A DNA stretch of 64,000 nt from Bathynomus jamesi (Eukaryota; Arthropoda; Malacostraca; Isopoda; Cirolanidae). The notes under the pieces were generated by a model that worked only from the letters and a program-made list of their open reading frames with translations, was not told the DNA's origin and did no database searches. Position 1 is the stretch's first letter; every line of letters starts with the position of its first letter. A program made the position numbers and the translations under genes. The DNA is taken from positions 1 through 64,000 of the forward strand of contig JAJOZX010012224.1 in the NCBI GenBank assembly GCA_023014485.1. Reading direction: 5' to 3'. This document shows, one piece after another, positions 34,201-46,697 of this stretch.

Positions 34201-35632
34201 CACAGAAAAATAAAAATTTTGTAAAAAAATTTAACAATATCATTCTTTGTCTAGCTTAATTGTTTGTCTAAAATTAAAGTATTAATCTTTGAATTCTTTT
34301 ATATTATATAATAACTCACTTGTTCTGTATAAAACTTGTATTGTAAAAAAGAATGTCGTCACCTAACTTGAATTACTTACGATGTTATTTTCTCAATTGT
34401 ATTATATTGTATTATATTATTGTATTAATACCATTTTAGGGGGGGAAATACTGTAAAAAGTGAACAATGAACAATTCCTACACCATCATTATATGGATTC
34501 ATTGTCTTCATGCAGAACTTATGTTCGTATAGTTTTTTATGTTGAATGTTCATTTTTACATAAGAAACCAAAATCGCCTAAGCGAGTGTTTGGATAGAAT
34601 TTCGATTTATACTTCTTTATTCATTACTGTATTTCCCTAATTCATCTTTTCTAATAATGACTTATACACTATGACGTCATAAAATAACTTTATTCTCTTT
34701 ACGTTTCCCATACTTTGTACACTGAATCACGTTCTTAGTATTTGGACATCTTCCGTATTCAATGTATGGTAAATTCTTTAGTAATAAGGTTGTGGTGTTA
34801 TGTAGTATAAACATTATTATTCAACCATACTCATTATTCAACCATACTCATTCTTACGTCCATACCTTATCTTGATCATTATCCTATATAAATTTTATTA
34901 AATATTCATTTTTACTCGTGTCAATCTATGAAACGCAAAACTTTTGCCTTCGTTCGAAAACGTTCAAATACGTTCTCGTATTATATTTTTTTCATTTTTA
35001 TTTTTAAGTGCGTTCACCCCTCAAGATATTCAAAAATGCTGAGGTTAAGTGATCGAATTCCGCTGACTGGCAGATTCGAGCGCCTCAAAGATAAAATACC
35101 TCCGTTCGCTCTGATTTCAAATTCATAACATATTATAGCATATTATTTCGTAAATAAATTATCTCGTAAGTGCCATGTACGTTGTATTATATTTCTAAAC
35201 ATCTTAATTGTCTATTAATATGAAACACTGTAAAAACAAAACAAAGTTATAGTAACTGTTTAATTGTAATTAACTGTAATACTTTAATTTAATATAACGT
35301 AATGTACTTTAATGAAACTGTAATTAATAATAACTTGTAATGTACTTCAATGAAACTGTAATTAAATGTAATGATTTAATTTATAATGTAAGAATGTACT
35401 TTAATAGAACTGTAATGAACAATCATAAGCGAATGTGAAGTAATCCATAATTGTAATCGTAATTGTAATGAACCAAAATTAATACGTACTCAGTCGTGTA
35501 CGTACTTAATTTGTACTTATGTGTACTATTACGAAATTATATCGCCTTCATAAATGTAGACTCGGCGAAAAATACAAATTAGTTTTTATTTTTATTTTTT
35601 AGTTGAAATCTTTCAAACCATCTGATCATGTG
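30627..35632 (+). repeat. Repeat unit 7
   Basis: Complete unit without hAT, 5006 bp. The minisatellite (31692-31980) has the same succession of variant copies as units 1 and 10. 18-bp array 32653-32761 with 4+2 copies. It shares the AAAAGGACAACC variant (one base shorter than AAAAGCGACAACC) with units 5 and 10. No recognisable gene. Confidence 0.97.
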
Positions 35633-36277
35633 TTTAAAAAGGGGGGAAATTTAACCTTCAACTGTCCTCCCCCAAAACATTTAAGTTTATATTATACATG
35701 TACTTGTAAAATTACAGCACTTCTTCATTAGACTTCTTGATATTTGCACTTCAGATTAGCACTTCATTAGGACTCCTTTGTTAGCAGCCTCGCTGCGGGG
35801 AGGGGGCAGAGGCCCCTTGCCTTCTTAATATTTTTAGATTCCGGCCTGAGCCATGGTCGAAAGAGGTCGAACCTCTACCCCTGTAAATTTAGAGCAGTAC
35901 CTGTATATTTTTAAGAAGTAAACCACAGTAAAAGAAGTTTTTATCTTTTTCCTTCGAGCCTTGTTCTCTTCAGGAACTCAGTCAGTTAAGTCGACAAGTT
36001 ATAAAAGAAAAGTCGATAATTTTAGTATCAGAGAAAGTATCAGAGTATTATAAAAAGAGAAGAATTAAAAATTGGCGACCCTTTGCCCAAATTAAGAGAC
36101 AACCCAAGCACCATAGAAGATATTGGCATAACAGTCTGGCGAGTCTGTAGCCAAGAGTTTAACAGAGTGGCGACCGAAAAGAATTAGAATGTTATAGAAG
36201 AAATATCCGTTGTTTGCCTCCTAACTAGAACCCCCGTCGATCCGAACCGACTCAGGGCCATAAAAGGGGGGTTAACA
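34452..36277 (+). mobile_element. LTR-like segment, copy 7
   Basis: 1826 bp. TATA box at 34885, AATAAA at 35153, next TGGCGACC at 36280. Confidence 0.5.
34928..35128 (+). CDS. Invariant 66-codon open frame, unit 7
   Basis: Same predicted peptide; TATA box at 34885. Confidence 0.25.
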   Translation: MKRKTFAFVRKRSNTFSYYIFFIFIFKCVHPSRYSKMLRLSDRIPLTGRFERLKDKIPPFALISNS

Positions 36278-39200
36278 TTTGGCGACCCTACTACCAGGAT
36301 TATAAGAAGATTTTAAGAAGAGGATTTTAACAAGAGGCCACTCTTTGGCCAAGATAGAAATTACCCTGCATCAGGATAAAACCAGTTGACCGGCGTGTCA
36401 CGACTTCTAGTTCGTAACATCCACCCTTGAACCGGTGTGTCACGACTCCAAGTTCTCCACGCCTAGTTTTCATCCAAGAAGAAGTAGCCAGGAAGAGGTC
36501 TTCAGGACACGTCTCTGAGGATTTCCCCATAGAAGAAATTGTTAAGTACAGAGTTGTTTTTTTTAAGTAATTTGTAAACATTTGAAAAATCAGTATTATT
36601 AACAGTTAATATTTAGTATTGAGCCAGAATTTACAAGAAACACAGTGAACATTTCAGACACCAGTGATACATTTGCTTTTATTGAAACAGTAATTTTAAC
36701 AGAGAGTTAATTGTAACAGAGAGTTAATTGTAACACAGAGTTAATTGTAACAGAGAGTTAATTGTAACAGAGTTAATTGTAACAGAGAGTTAATTTAACA
36801 CAGAGAGTCACAGAGAGTAATTTCAAGAGAGTTAATTTCAAAGAGAGTTAATTTCAAAGAGAGTTAATTTCAAAGAGAGTTAATTTCAGAGAGTTAATTT
36901 CAGAGTTATTTTCACTGTTATATTCAGTATAGAATAATTTTATTTTATGTATCAAACATAATAGTATCGTACCTTCGTGTACATTCGAGTGAAATGTTGT
37001 TTACATTTTATATTTTTGTTTGCAAATTTTTTTCAATTACTGAATTGAATTGACTTGCAAATTAAGAGAGAGAGAGTTTAGAGAGAGTTTATAGAGTTAT
37101 AGAGTTACTTGAAGCAGTTTCAAGTTCCATTTTCAGTTTTCAGACAGTTTCAGTTGGTTGTAACCAAAAGCGACAACCAAACCCCAGAGATTTATAAAGA
37201 TACTTGAAGTAGTTTTGAAGTCAGTTTTGAAGTCATTTTTTGAAGTCATTTTTGAAGTCATTTTTTGAAGTCAGTTTTTGAAGTCAGTCGGTTGCACCAA
37301 GAGAGTCAACCAAAACAGAGGTTAATCGTCTCCACTTGAATAGAGATCAAGTGCAGTCATTTTCCATTTTTAGTTAATTTCAAGTTAGACAGTTTAAGTA
37401 TAGAGATACTTGATTGCATTTCAAGTAAGTCGGTTGCACCAAGAGGGTCAACCAAAACAGAGGTTAATCGTCTCCACTTGAATAGAGATCAAGTGCAGTC
37501 ATTTTCCATTTTCAGTTAGTTGCAAATCAGTTTTCAGTTTCAGAAGGTTGCATCCAAGAGGGACAACCGCCCCAGAGATTTAGTTATATTCGAAGTCAGT
37601 TTATTCGAAGTCAGAGTTATATTCGAAGTCAGAGTTATATTCGAAGTCAGAGTTTTATTCGAAGTTAGAGTTTTATTTGAAGTTAGAGAGTTCAAGTCAA
37701 AGTTAGTTTTTAAGTCGAAGTTAGTTTTCAAGTCCCAAGTTTTCAATGCAGTCAATTGAATTCAACCTTTTTTTGTTGTTCAAGAGAATTTAATTGAACC
37801 TTTTTTTGTTGTAAAAGAGAATTAAATTCAACCTGAATTGACCCATTTGTGTCTTTAGTTTAACTTTTTTTTTGTTTAAAGGAAATTGACCGATTTGTCT
37901 TTTTCATGCCATTGTTACGTATATAAATATATAGTTATGTAATTCATTATTTGTAACCAAAATAGTTTTTACAATTGTTTGTAACGATTTTGGTAATTAT
38001 TGTAATGTATATGAGGAACATGCCGTCCCTCCGTTTGTTGAACTCTTTTAATTTTTTGTTCTAAGTAGTGTGACAAGCAATCTTTTTAAAAAAAAAAAAA
38101 AAAAGCAAAGTGCTCACGAAAGATGTAATTATCAATTTCAGACTTATACCCCCGCTTAGTCACTCAATTCCCCCGAATGTCGTACTCCAAACTTTGTTTT
38201 TTTATTTATTTAAAAAAAAAAAAAAAACCAACCCCAGTTGAACCCAGTGTCAACCGGAGAAATGGTTCAACCATGGTTAATTCCTCTTTAGTACTATGGA
38301 ACATAACCTCCATTTATGTTAAGTTGTGTTTTTTATTTTTAAGAATACTACAGTATATGGCTATGAATTTTAGTAGTCGAAATTAATTGTGTCAAAATTC
38401 AATTTTAAAACCGTGAGATCTACTTTCATTAACTGTAAGGTCCTCTAAGTTCGTTTTTTTTAATTACCTTATACGTGTAACTGATTAATTATGTAAAATC
38501 TATAATCCTAATTGAATTTTATTACTTTTGACACATTCGAATTCATTTACGTTCCGTCCTCCAGTCACTTTTGCATTAAAACGCGTATGCAAACATTATC
38601 ATCATAATACATAATAATTATTGCTTACTTTATATAAATTCTCGCTCATGCATTTATACAGTTAATTTAACAATCCTCTCAGCTAATCTGTGTCTCGAAA
38701 TTATAAAATACACACTTTGTACCCAATAAACATAAATACACATTTGACCACAGGTCTATACATCATCCACTACGTAATTCGATTTGTACCTACAACAGTC
38801 AATAAAAATGCATGTATGCACACTATATATACTATATACATACAAACCTTATGCTAAAATCATTGAATATTCAGTTACTTGAACAATCCTATCAGCTAAT
38901 CTGTCCCTCGAAATTGTAAAATACACACTTTGCACCTAATACACCCAAATACACACTAGACCACAGGTCTATACATCATCCATTACGTAATTCGATTTTT
39001 TACCTACAATAGTCAATAAAAATTAGTTACGAATTGTACTATCATGGTAACCTTGAAAATCCATGAACTTTAAAATTTATAGTTTTCCCTTTTACTCTAT
39101 TCATTATGTACATAATTTTGCCCACAGAAAAATAAAAATTTTGTAAAAATTTTTAACAATATCATTCTTTGTCTAGCTTAATTGTTTGTCTAAAATTAAA

Positions 39201-39733
39201 GTATTAATCTTTGAATTCTTTTATATTATATAATAACTCACTTGTTCTGTATAAAACTTGTATTGTAAAAAAGAATGTCGTCACCTAACTTGAATTACTT
39301 ACGATGTTATTTTCTCAATTGTATTATATTGTATTATATTATTGTATTAATACCATTTTAGGGGGGGAAATACTGTAAAAAGTGAACAATGAACAATTCC
39401 TACACCATCATTATATGGATTCATTGTCTTCATGCAGAACTTATGTTCGTATAGTTTTTTATGTTGAATGTTCATTTTTACATAAGAAACCAAAATCGCC
39501 TAAGCGAGTGTTTGGATAGAATTTCGATTTATACTTCTTTATTCATTACTGTATTTCCCTAATTCATCTTTTCTAATAATGACTTATACACTATGACGTC
39601 ATAAAATAACTTTATTCTCTTTACGTTTCCCATACTTTGTACACTGAATCACGTTCTTAGTATTTGGACATCTTCCGTATTCAATGTATGGTAAATTCTT
39701 TAGTAATAAGGTTGTGGTGTTATGTAGTATAAA

Positions 39734-40270
39734 CAGAGCTGGGCAATAAATACATTGAATGTATTTAAATACTAAATACTAAATACATGGGAAAATGTAT
39801 TTAAATACTAAATACTAAATACATTTTACGAATGTATTTAGATACTAAATACAAAATACATCAATTGTATTTAAATACATTTGTAAATACATTTTAAATA
39901 CATACAAATTTTTACATATGCATTCACTAATTCACTAAGCCATGACACGCACACGATAAAGAAATCAACCGCTTTCGACTAAGAGTGGCACACAACTGAT
40001 TGAACTGACACGTTGAAACATGAACCATGCTGTACTACACTGTCGACGCGTCGTACTGTGCTAGTACAGAACGTGTATTAACCCAGTAAAAGTATTTACA
40101 TTTTTATATTTTGAGTATTTAAATACATTGTATTTAAATACTCATTAAAGTATTTAAATACTATATTTAAATACATGAAAAGCAATGTATTTATAAATAC
40201 AGTTTTAAATACACAAATGTATTTAAATACGTATTTAAATACAAATGTATTTAAATACTGCCCAGCTCTG
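39734..40270. mobile_element. hAT-type non-autonomous element (MITE), copy in unit 8
   Basis: 537 bp, same site and orientation, target duplication at 39726-39733 and 40271-40278. It differs from the other copies by GGGAAAATG in place of GGGAGAAATG near 39790. It shares GTATTTAAATACTATATTT near 40150 with the unit 5 copy against unit 1. Confidence 0.93.
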
Positions 40271-40394
40271 AGTATAAACATTATTATTCAACCATACTCA
40301 TTATTCAACCATACTCATTCTTACGTCCATACCTTATCTTGATCATTATCCTATATAAATTTTATTAAATATTCATTTTTACTCGTGTCAATCT

Positions 40395-40595
40395 ATGAAA
40401 CGCAAAACTTTTGCCTTCGTTCGAAAACGTTCAAATACGTTCTCGTATTATATTTTTTTCATTTTTATTTTTAAGTGCGTTCACCCCTCAAGATATTCAA
40501 AAATGCTGAGGTTAAGTGATCGAATTCCGCTGACTGGCAGATTCGAGCGCCTCAAAGATAAAATACCTCCGTTCGCTCTGATTTCAAATTCATAA
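40395..40595 (+). CDS. Invariant 66-codon open frame, unit 8
   Basis: Same predicted peptide; TATA box at 40352, with the hAT element ending 124 bp upstream of the ATG as in unit 5. Confidence 0.25.
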   Translation: MKRKTFAFVRKRSNTFSYYIFFIFIFKCVHPSRYSKMLRLSDRIPLTGRFERLKDKIPPFALISNS

Positions 40596-42689
40596 CATAT
40601 TATAGCATATTATTTCGTAAATAAATTATCTCGTAAGTGCCATGTACGTTGTATTATATTTCTAAACATCTTAATTGTCTATTAATATGAAACACTGTAA
40701 AAACAAAACAAAGTTATAGTAACTGTTTAATTGTAATTAACTGTAATACTTTAATTAATATAACGTAATGTACTTTAATGAAACTGTAATTAATAATAAC
40801 TTGTAATGTACTTCAATGAAACTGTAATTAAATGTAATGATTTAATTTATAATGTAAGAATGTACTTTAATAGAACTGTAATGAACAATCATAAGCGAAT
40901 GTGAAGTAATCCATAATTGTAATCGTAATTGTAATGAACCAAAATTAATACGTACTCAGTCGTGTACGTACTTAATTTGTACTTATGTGTACTATTACGA
41001 AATTATATCGCCTTCATAAATGTAGACTCGGCGAAAAATACAAATTAGTTTTTATTTTTATTTTTTTTAGTTGAAATCTTTCAAACCATCTGATCATGTG
41101 TTTAAAAAGGGGGGAAATTTAACCTTCAACTGTCCTCCCCCAAAACATTTAAGTTTATATTATACATGTACTTGTAAAATTACAGCACTTCTTCATTAGA
41201 CTTCTTGATATTTGCACTTCAGATTAGCACTTCATTAGGACTCCTTTGTTAGCAGCCTCGCTGCGGGGAGGGGGCAGAGGCCCCTTGCCTTCTTAATATT
41301 TTTAGATTCCGGCCTGAGCCATGGTCGAAAGAGGTCGAACCTCTACCCCTGTAAATTTAGAGCAGTACCTGTATATTTTTAAGAAGTAAACCACAGTAAA
41401 AGAAGTTTTTATCTTTTTCCTTCGAGCCTTGTTCTCTTCAGGAACTCAGTCAGTTAAGTCGACAAGTTATAAAAGAAAAGTCGATAATTTTAGTATCAGA
41501 GAAAGTATCAGAGTATTATAAAAAGAGAAGAATTAAAAATTGGCGACCCTTTGCCCAAATTAAGAGACAACCCAAGCACCATAGAAGATATTGGCATAAC
41601 AGTCTGGCGAGTCTGTAGCCAAGAGTTTAACAGAGTGGCGACCGAAAAGAATTAGAATGTTATAGAAGAAATATCCGTTGTTTGCCTCCTAACTAGAACC
41701 CCCGTCGATCCGAACCGACTCAGGGCCATAAAAGGGGGGTTAACATTTGGCGACCCTACTACCAGGATTATAAGAAGATTTTAAGAAGAGGATTTTAACA
41801 AGAGGCCACTCTTTGGCCAAGATAGAAATTACCCTGCATCAGGATAAAACCAGTTGACCGGCGTGTCACGACTTCTAGTTCGTAACATCCACCCTTGAAC
41901 CGGTGTGTCACGACTCCAAGTTCTCCACGCCTAGTTTTCATCCAAGAAGAAGTAGCCAGGAAGAGGTCTTCAGGACACGTCTCTGAGGATTTCCCCATAG
42001 AAGAAATTGTTAAGTACAGAGTTGTTTTTTTTTAAGTAATTTGTAAACATTTGAAAAATCAGTATTATTAACAGTTAATATTTAGTATTCAGCCAGAATT
42101 TACAAGAAACACAGTGAACATTTCAGACACCAGTGATACATTTGCTTTTATTGAAACAGTAATTTTAACAGAGAGTTAATTGTAACAGAGAGTTAATTGT
42201 AACAGAGTTAATTGTAACACAGAGTTAATTGTAACACAGAGAGTCACAGTGAGTAAATTTCAAGAGAGTTAATTTCAAAGAGAGTTAATTTCAAAGAGAG
42301 TTAATTTCAAAGAGAGTTAATTTCAAAGAGAGTTAATTTCAAAGAGAGTTAATTTCAAAGAGAGTTAATTTCAGAGAGTAATTTCAGAGTTATTTTCACT
42401 GTTATATTCAGTATAGAATAATTTTATTTTATGTATCAAACATAATAGTATCGTACCTTCGTGTACATTCGAGTGAAATGTTGTTTACATTTTATATTTT
42501 TGTTTGCAAATTTTTTTCAATTACTGAATTGAATTGACTTGCAAATTAAGAGAGAGAGAGTTTAGAGAGAGTTTATAGAGTTATAGAGTTACTTGAAGCA
42601 GTTTCAAGTTCCATTTTCAGTTTTCAGACAGTTTCAGTTGGTTGTAACCAAAAGCGACAACCAAACCCCAGAGATTTATAAAGATACTT

Positions 42690-42830
42690 GAATTTGAAGT
42701 CAGTTTGAAGTCATTTTTGAAGTCATTTTTGAAGTCATTTTTGAAGTCAGTTTTGAAGTCATTTTTTGAATCGTCACTTTTTGCAGTCATTTTCCATTTT
42801 TGAAGTCAGTTTTTGAAGTCAGTCGGTTGC
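42690..42830 (+). other. Scrambled and expanded GAAGTC array, unit 9 only
   Basis: The GAAGTC array has extra copies and an inserted ATCGTCACTTTTTGCAGTC-like fragment followed by ATTTTCCATTTT. This fragment looks like a shortened copy of the 84-bp block found downstream, and the array resumes after it. It suggests template switching or out-of-register repair between neighbouring repeats. Confidence 0.75.
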
Positions 42831-44879
42831 ACCAAGAGGTCAACCAAAACAGAGGTTAATCGTCTCCACTTGAATAGAGATCAAGTGCAGTCATTTTCCA
42901 TTTTTAGTTAATTTCAAGTTAGACAGTTTAAGTATAGAGATACTTGATTGCATTTCAAGTAAGTCGGTTGCACCAAGAGGGTCAACCAAAACAGAGGTTA
43001 ATCGTCTCCACTTGAATAGAGATCAAGTGCAGTCATTTTCCATTTTCAGTTAGTTGCAAATCAGTTTTCAGTTTCAGAAGGTTGCATCCAAGAGGGACAA
43101 CCGCCCCAGAGATTTCAGTTATATTCGAAGTCAGAGTTATATTCGAAGTCAGAGTTATATTCGAAGTCAGAGTTTTATTTCGAAGTTAGAGAGTTCAAGT
43201 CAAAGTTAGTTTTTAAGTCGAAGTTAGTTTTCAAGTCCCAAGTTTTCAATGCAGTCAATTGAATTCAACCTTTTTTTGTTGTTCAAGAGAATTTAATTGA
43301 ACCTTTTTTTTGTTGTAAAAGAGAATTAAATTCAACCTGAATTGACCCATTTGTGTCTTTAGTTTAACTTTTTTTTTGTTTAAAGGAAATTGACCGATTT
43401 GTCTTTTTCATGCCATTGTTACGTATATAAATATATAGTTATGTAATTCATTATTTGTAACCAAAATAGTTTTTACAATTGTTTGTAACGATTTTGGTAA
43501 TTATTGTAATGTATATGAGGAACATGCCGTCCCTCCGTTTGTTGAACTCTTTTAATTTTTTGTTCTAAGTAGTGTGACAAGCAATCTTTTTAAAAAAAAA
43601 AAAAAAGAGCAAAGTGCTCACGAAAGATGTAATTATCAATTTCAGACTTATACCCCCCGCTTAGTCACTCAATTCCCCCGAATGTCGTACTCCAAACTTT
43701 GTTTTTTATTTTATTTAAAAAAAAAAAAAAAAACCAACCCCAGTTGAACCCAGTGTCAACCGGAGAAATGGTTCAACCATGGTTAATTCCTCTTTAGTAC
43801 TATGGAACATAACCTCCATTTATGTTAAGTTGTGTTTTTTATTTTTAAGAATACTACAGTATATGGCTATGAATTTTAGTAGTCGAAATTAATTGTGTCA
43901 AAATTCAATTTTAAAACCGTGAGATCTACTTTCATTAACTGTAAGGTCCTCTAAGTTCGTTTTTTTTAATTACCTTATACGTGTAACTGATTAATTATGT
44001 AAAATCTATAATCCTAATTGAATTTTATTACTTTTGACACATTCGAATTCATTTACGTTCCGTCCCTCCAGTCACTTTTGCATTAAAACGCGTATGCAAA
44101 CATTATCATCATAATACATAATAATTATTGCTTACTTTATATAAATTCTCGCTCATGCATTTATACAGTTAATTTAACAATCCTCTCAGCTAATCTGTGT
44201 CTCGAAATTATAAAATACACACTTTGTACCCAATAAACATAAATACACATTTGACCACAGGTCTATACATCATCCACTACGTAATTCGATTTGTACCTAC
44301 AACAGTCAATAAAAATGCATGTATGCACACTATATATACTATATACATACAAACCTTATGCTAAAATCATTGAATATTCAGTTACTTGAACAATCCTATC
44401 AGCTAATCTGTCCCTCGAAATTGTAAAATACACACTTTGCACCTAATACACCCAAATACACACTAGACCACAGGTCTATACATCATCCATTACGTAATTC
44501 GATTTTTTACCTACAATAGTCAATAAAAATTAGTTACGAATTGTACTATCATGGTAACCTTGAAAATCCATGAACTTTAAAATTTATAGTTTTCCCTTTT
44601 ACTCTATTCATTATGTACATAATTTTGCCCACAGAAAAATAAAAATTTTGAAAAAAATTTAACAATATCATTCTTTGTCTAGCTTAATTGTTTGTCTAAA
44701 ATTAAAGTATTAATCTTTGAATTCTTTTATATTATATAATAACTCACTTGTTCTGTATAAAACTTGTATTGTAAAAAAGAATGTCGTCACCTAACTTGAA
44801 TTACTTACGATGTTATTTTCTCAATTGTATTATATTGTATTATATTATTGTATTAATACCATTTTAGGGGGGGAAATAC

Positions 44880-46697
44880 TGTAAAAAGTGAACAATGAAC
44901 AATTCCTACACCATCATTATATGGATTCATTGTCTTCATGCAGAACTTATGTTCGTATAGTTTTTTATGTTGAATGTTCATTTTTACATAAGAAACCAAA
45001 ATCGCCTAAGCGAGTTTTGGATAGAATTTCGATTTATACTTCTTTATTCATTACTGTATTTCCCTAATTCATCTTTTCTAATAATGACTTATACACTACG
45101 ACGTCATAAAATAACTTTATTCTCTTTACGTTTCCCATACTTTGTACACTGAATCACGTTCTTAGTATTTGGACATCTTCCGTATTCAATGTATGGTAAA
45201 TTCTTTAGTAATAAGGTTGTGGTGTTATGTAGTATAAACATTATTATTCAACCATACTCATTATTCAACCATACTCATTCTTACGTCCATACCTTATCTT
45301 GATCATTATCCTATATAAATTTTATTAAATATTCATTTTTACTCGTGTCAATCTATGAAACGCAAAACTTTTGCCTTCGTTCGAAAACGTTCAAATACGT
45401 TCTCGTATTATATTTTTTTCATTTTTATTTTTAAGTGCGTTCACCCCTCAAGATATTCAAAAATGCTGAGGTTAAGTGATCGAATTCCGCTGACTGGCAG
45501 ATTCGAGCGCCTCAAAGATAAAATACCTCCGTTCGCTCTGATTTCAAATTCATAACATATTATAGCATATTATTTCGTAAATAAATTATCTCGTAAGTGC
45601 CATGTACGTTGTATTATATTTCTAAACATCTTAATTGTCTATTAATATGAAACACTGTAAAAACAAAACAAAGTTATAGTAACTGTTTAATTTAATTAAG
45701 TATACTTTAATTAAACGTAATGTACTTTAATGAAACTGTAATTAATAATAACTTGTAATGTACTTCAATGAAACTGTAATTAAATGTAATGATTTAATTT
45801 ATAATGTAAGAATGTACTTTAATAGAACTGTAATGAACAATCATAAGCGAATGTGAAGTAATCCATAATTGTAATCGTAATTGTAATGAACCAAAATTAA
45901 TACGTACTCAGTCGTGTACGTACTTAATTTGTACTTATGTGTACTATTACGAAATTATATCGCCTTCATAAATGTAGACTCGGCGAAAAATACAAATTAG
46001 TTTTTATTTTTATTTTTTTTAGTTGAAATCTTTCAAACCATCTGATCATGTGTTTAAAAAGGGGGGAAATTTAACCTTCAACTGTCCTCCCCCAAAACAT
46101 TTAAGTTTATATTATACATGTACTTGTAAAATTACAGCACTTCTTCATTAGACTTCTTGATATTTGCACTTCAGATTAGCACTTCATTAGGACTCCTTTG
46201 TTAGCAGCCTCGCTGCGGGGAGGGGGCAGAGGCCCCTTGCCTTCTTAATATTTTTAGATTCCGGCCTGAGCCATGGTCGAAAGAGGTCGAACCTCTACCC
46301 CTGTAAATTTAGAGCAGTACCTGTATATTTTTAAGAAGTAAACCACAGTAAAAGAAGTTTTTATCTTTTTCCTTCGAGCCTTGTTCTCTTCAGGAACTCA
46401 GTCAGTTAAGTCGACAAGTTATAAAAGAAAAGTCGATAATTTTAGTATCAGAGAAAGTATCAGAGTATTATAAAAAGAGAAGAATTAAAAATTGGCGACC
46501 CTTTGCCCAAATTAAGAGACAACCCAAGCACCATAGAAGATATTGGCATAACAGTCTGGCGAGTCTGTAGCCAAGAGTTTAACAGAGTGGCGACCGAAAA
46601 GAATTAGAATGTTATAGAAGAAATATCCGTTGTTTGCCTCCTAACTAGAACCCCCGTCGATCCGAACCGACTCAGGGCCATAAAAGGGGGGTTAACA
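44880..46697 (+). mobile_element. LTR-like segment, copy 9
   Basis: Shortest copy, 1818 bp. TATA box at 45312, AATAAA at 45580, next TGGCGACC at 46700. The stretch near 45688-45718 is shortened and rearranged. Confidence 0.5.
45355..45555 (+). CDS. Invariant 66-codon open frame, unit 9
   Basis: Same predicted peptide; TATA box at 45312. Intact although the sequence 130 bp downstream is rearranged. Confidence 0.25.
   Translation: MKRKTFAFVRKRSNTFSYYIFFIFIFKCVHPSRYSKMLRLSDRIPLTGRFERLKDKIPPFALISNS

Larger units (their letters stand above)
35633..41100 (+). repeat. Repeat unit 8 (carries hAT insertion)
   Basis: Complete unit with the hAT element at 39734-40270. Short minisatellite at 36699-36909. 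The 18-bp array (37582-37688) has one copy shortened to TTTATTCGAAGTCAGAG. The opening of this array (GATTTAG) is shared with units 2 and 11. One C is lost in the CCGTCCTCCAG stretch near 38557. Confidence 0.97.
39374..41745 (+). mobile_element. LTR-like segment, copy 8 (interrupted by hAT)
   Basis: 2372 bp including the hAT element at 39734-40270; 1827 bp without it and one target copy. TATA box at 40352, AATAAA at 40620, next TGGCGACC at 41748. Confidence 0.5.
41101..46052 (+). repeat. Repeat unit 9 (scrambled patch, rearranged AT-rich stretch)
   Basis: Complete unit without hAT. The GAAGTC array, 42690-42830, is expanded and contains a misplaced fragment of the neighbouring 84-bp block. 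The AT-rich stretch near 45688-45718 is shortened and rearranged compared with units 1, 4 and 5. Minisatellite 42168-42391, very like that of unit 6. The 18-bp array (43118-43192) has only 3+1 copies. Confidence 0.96.
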
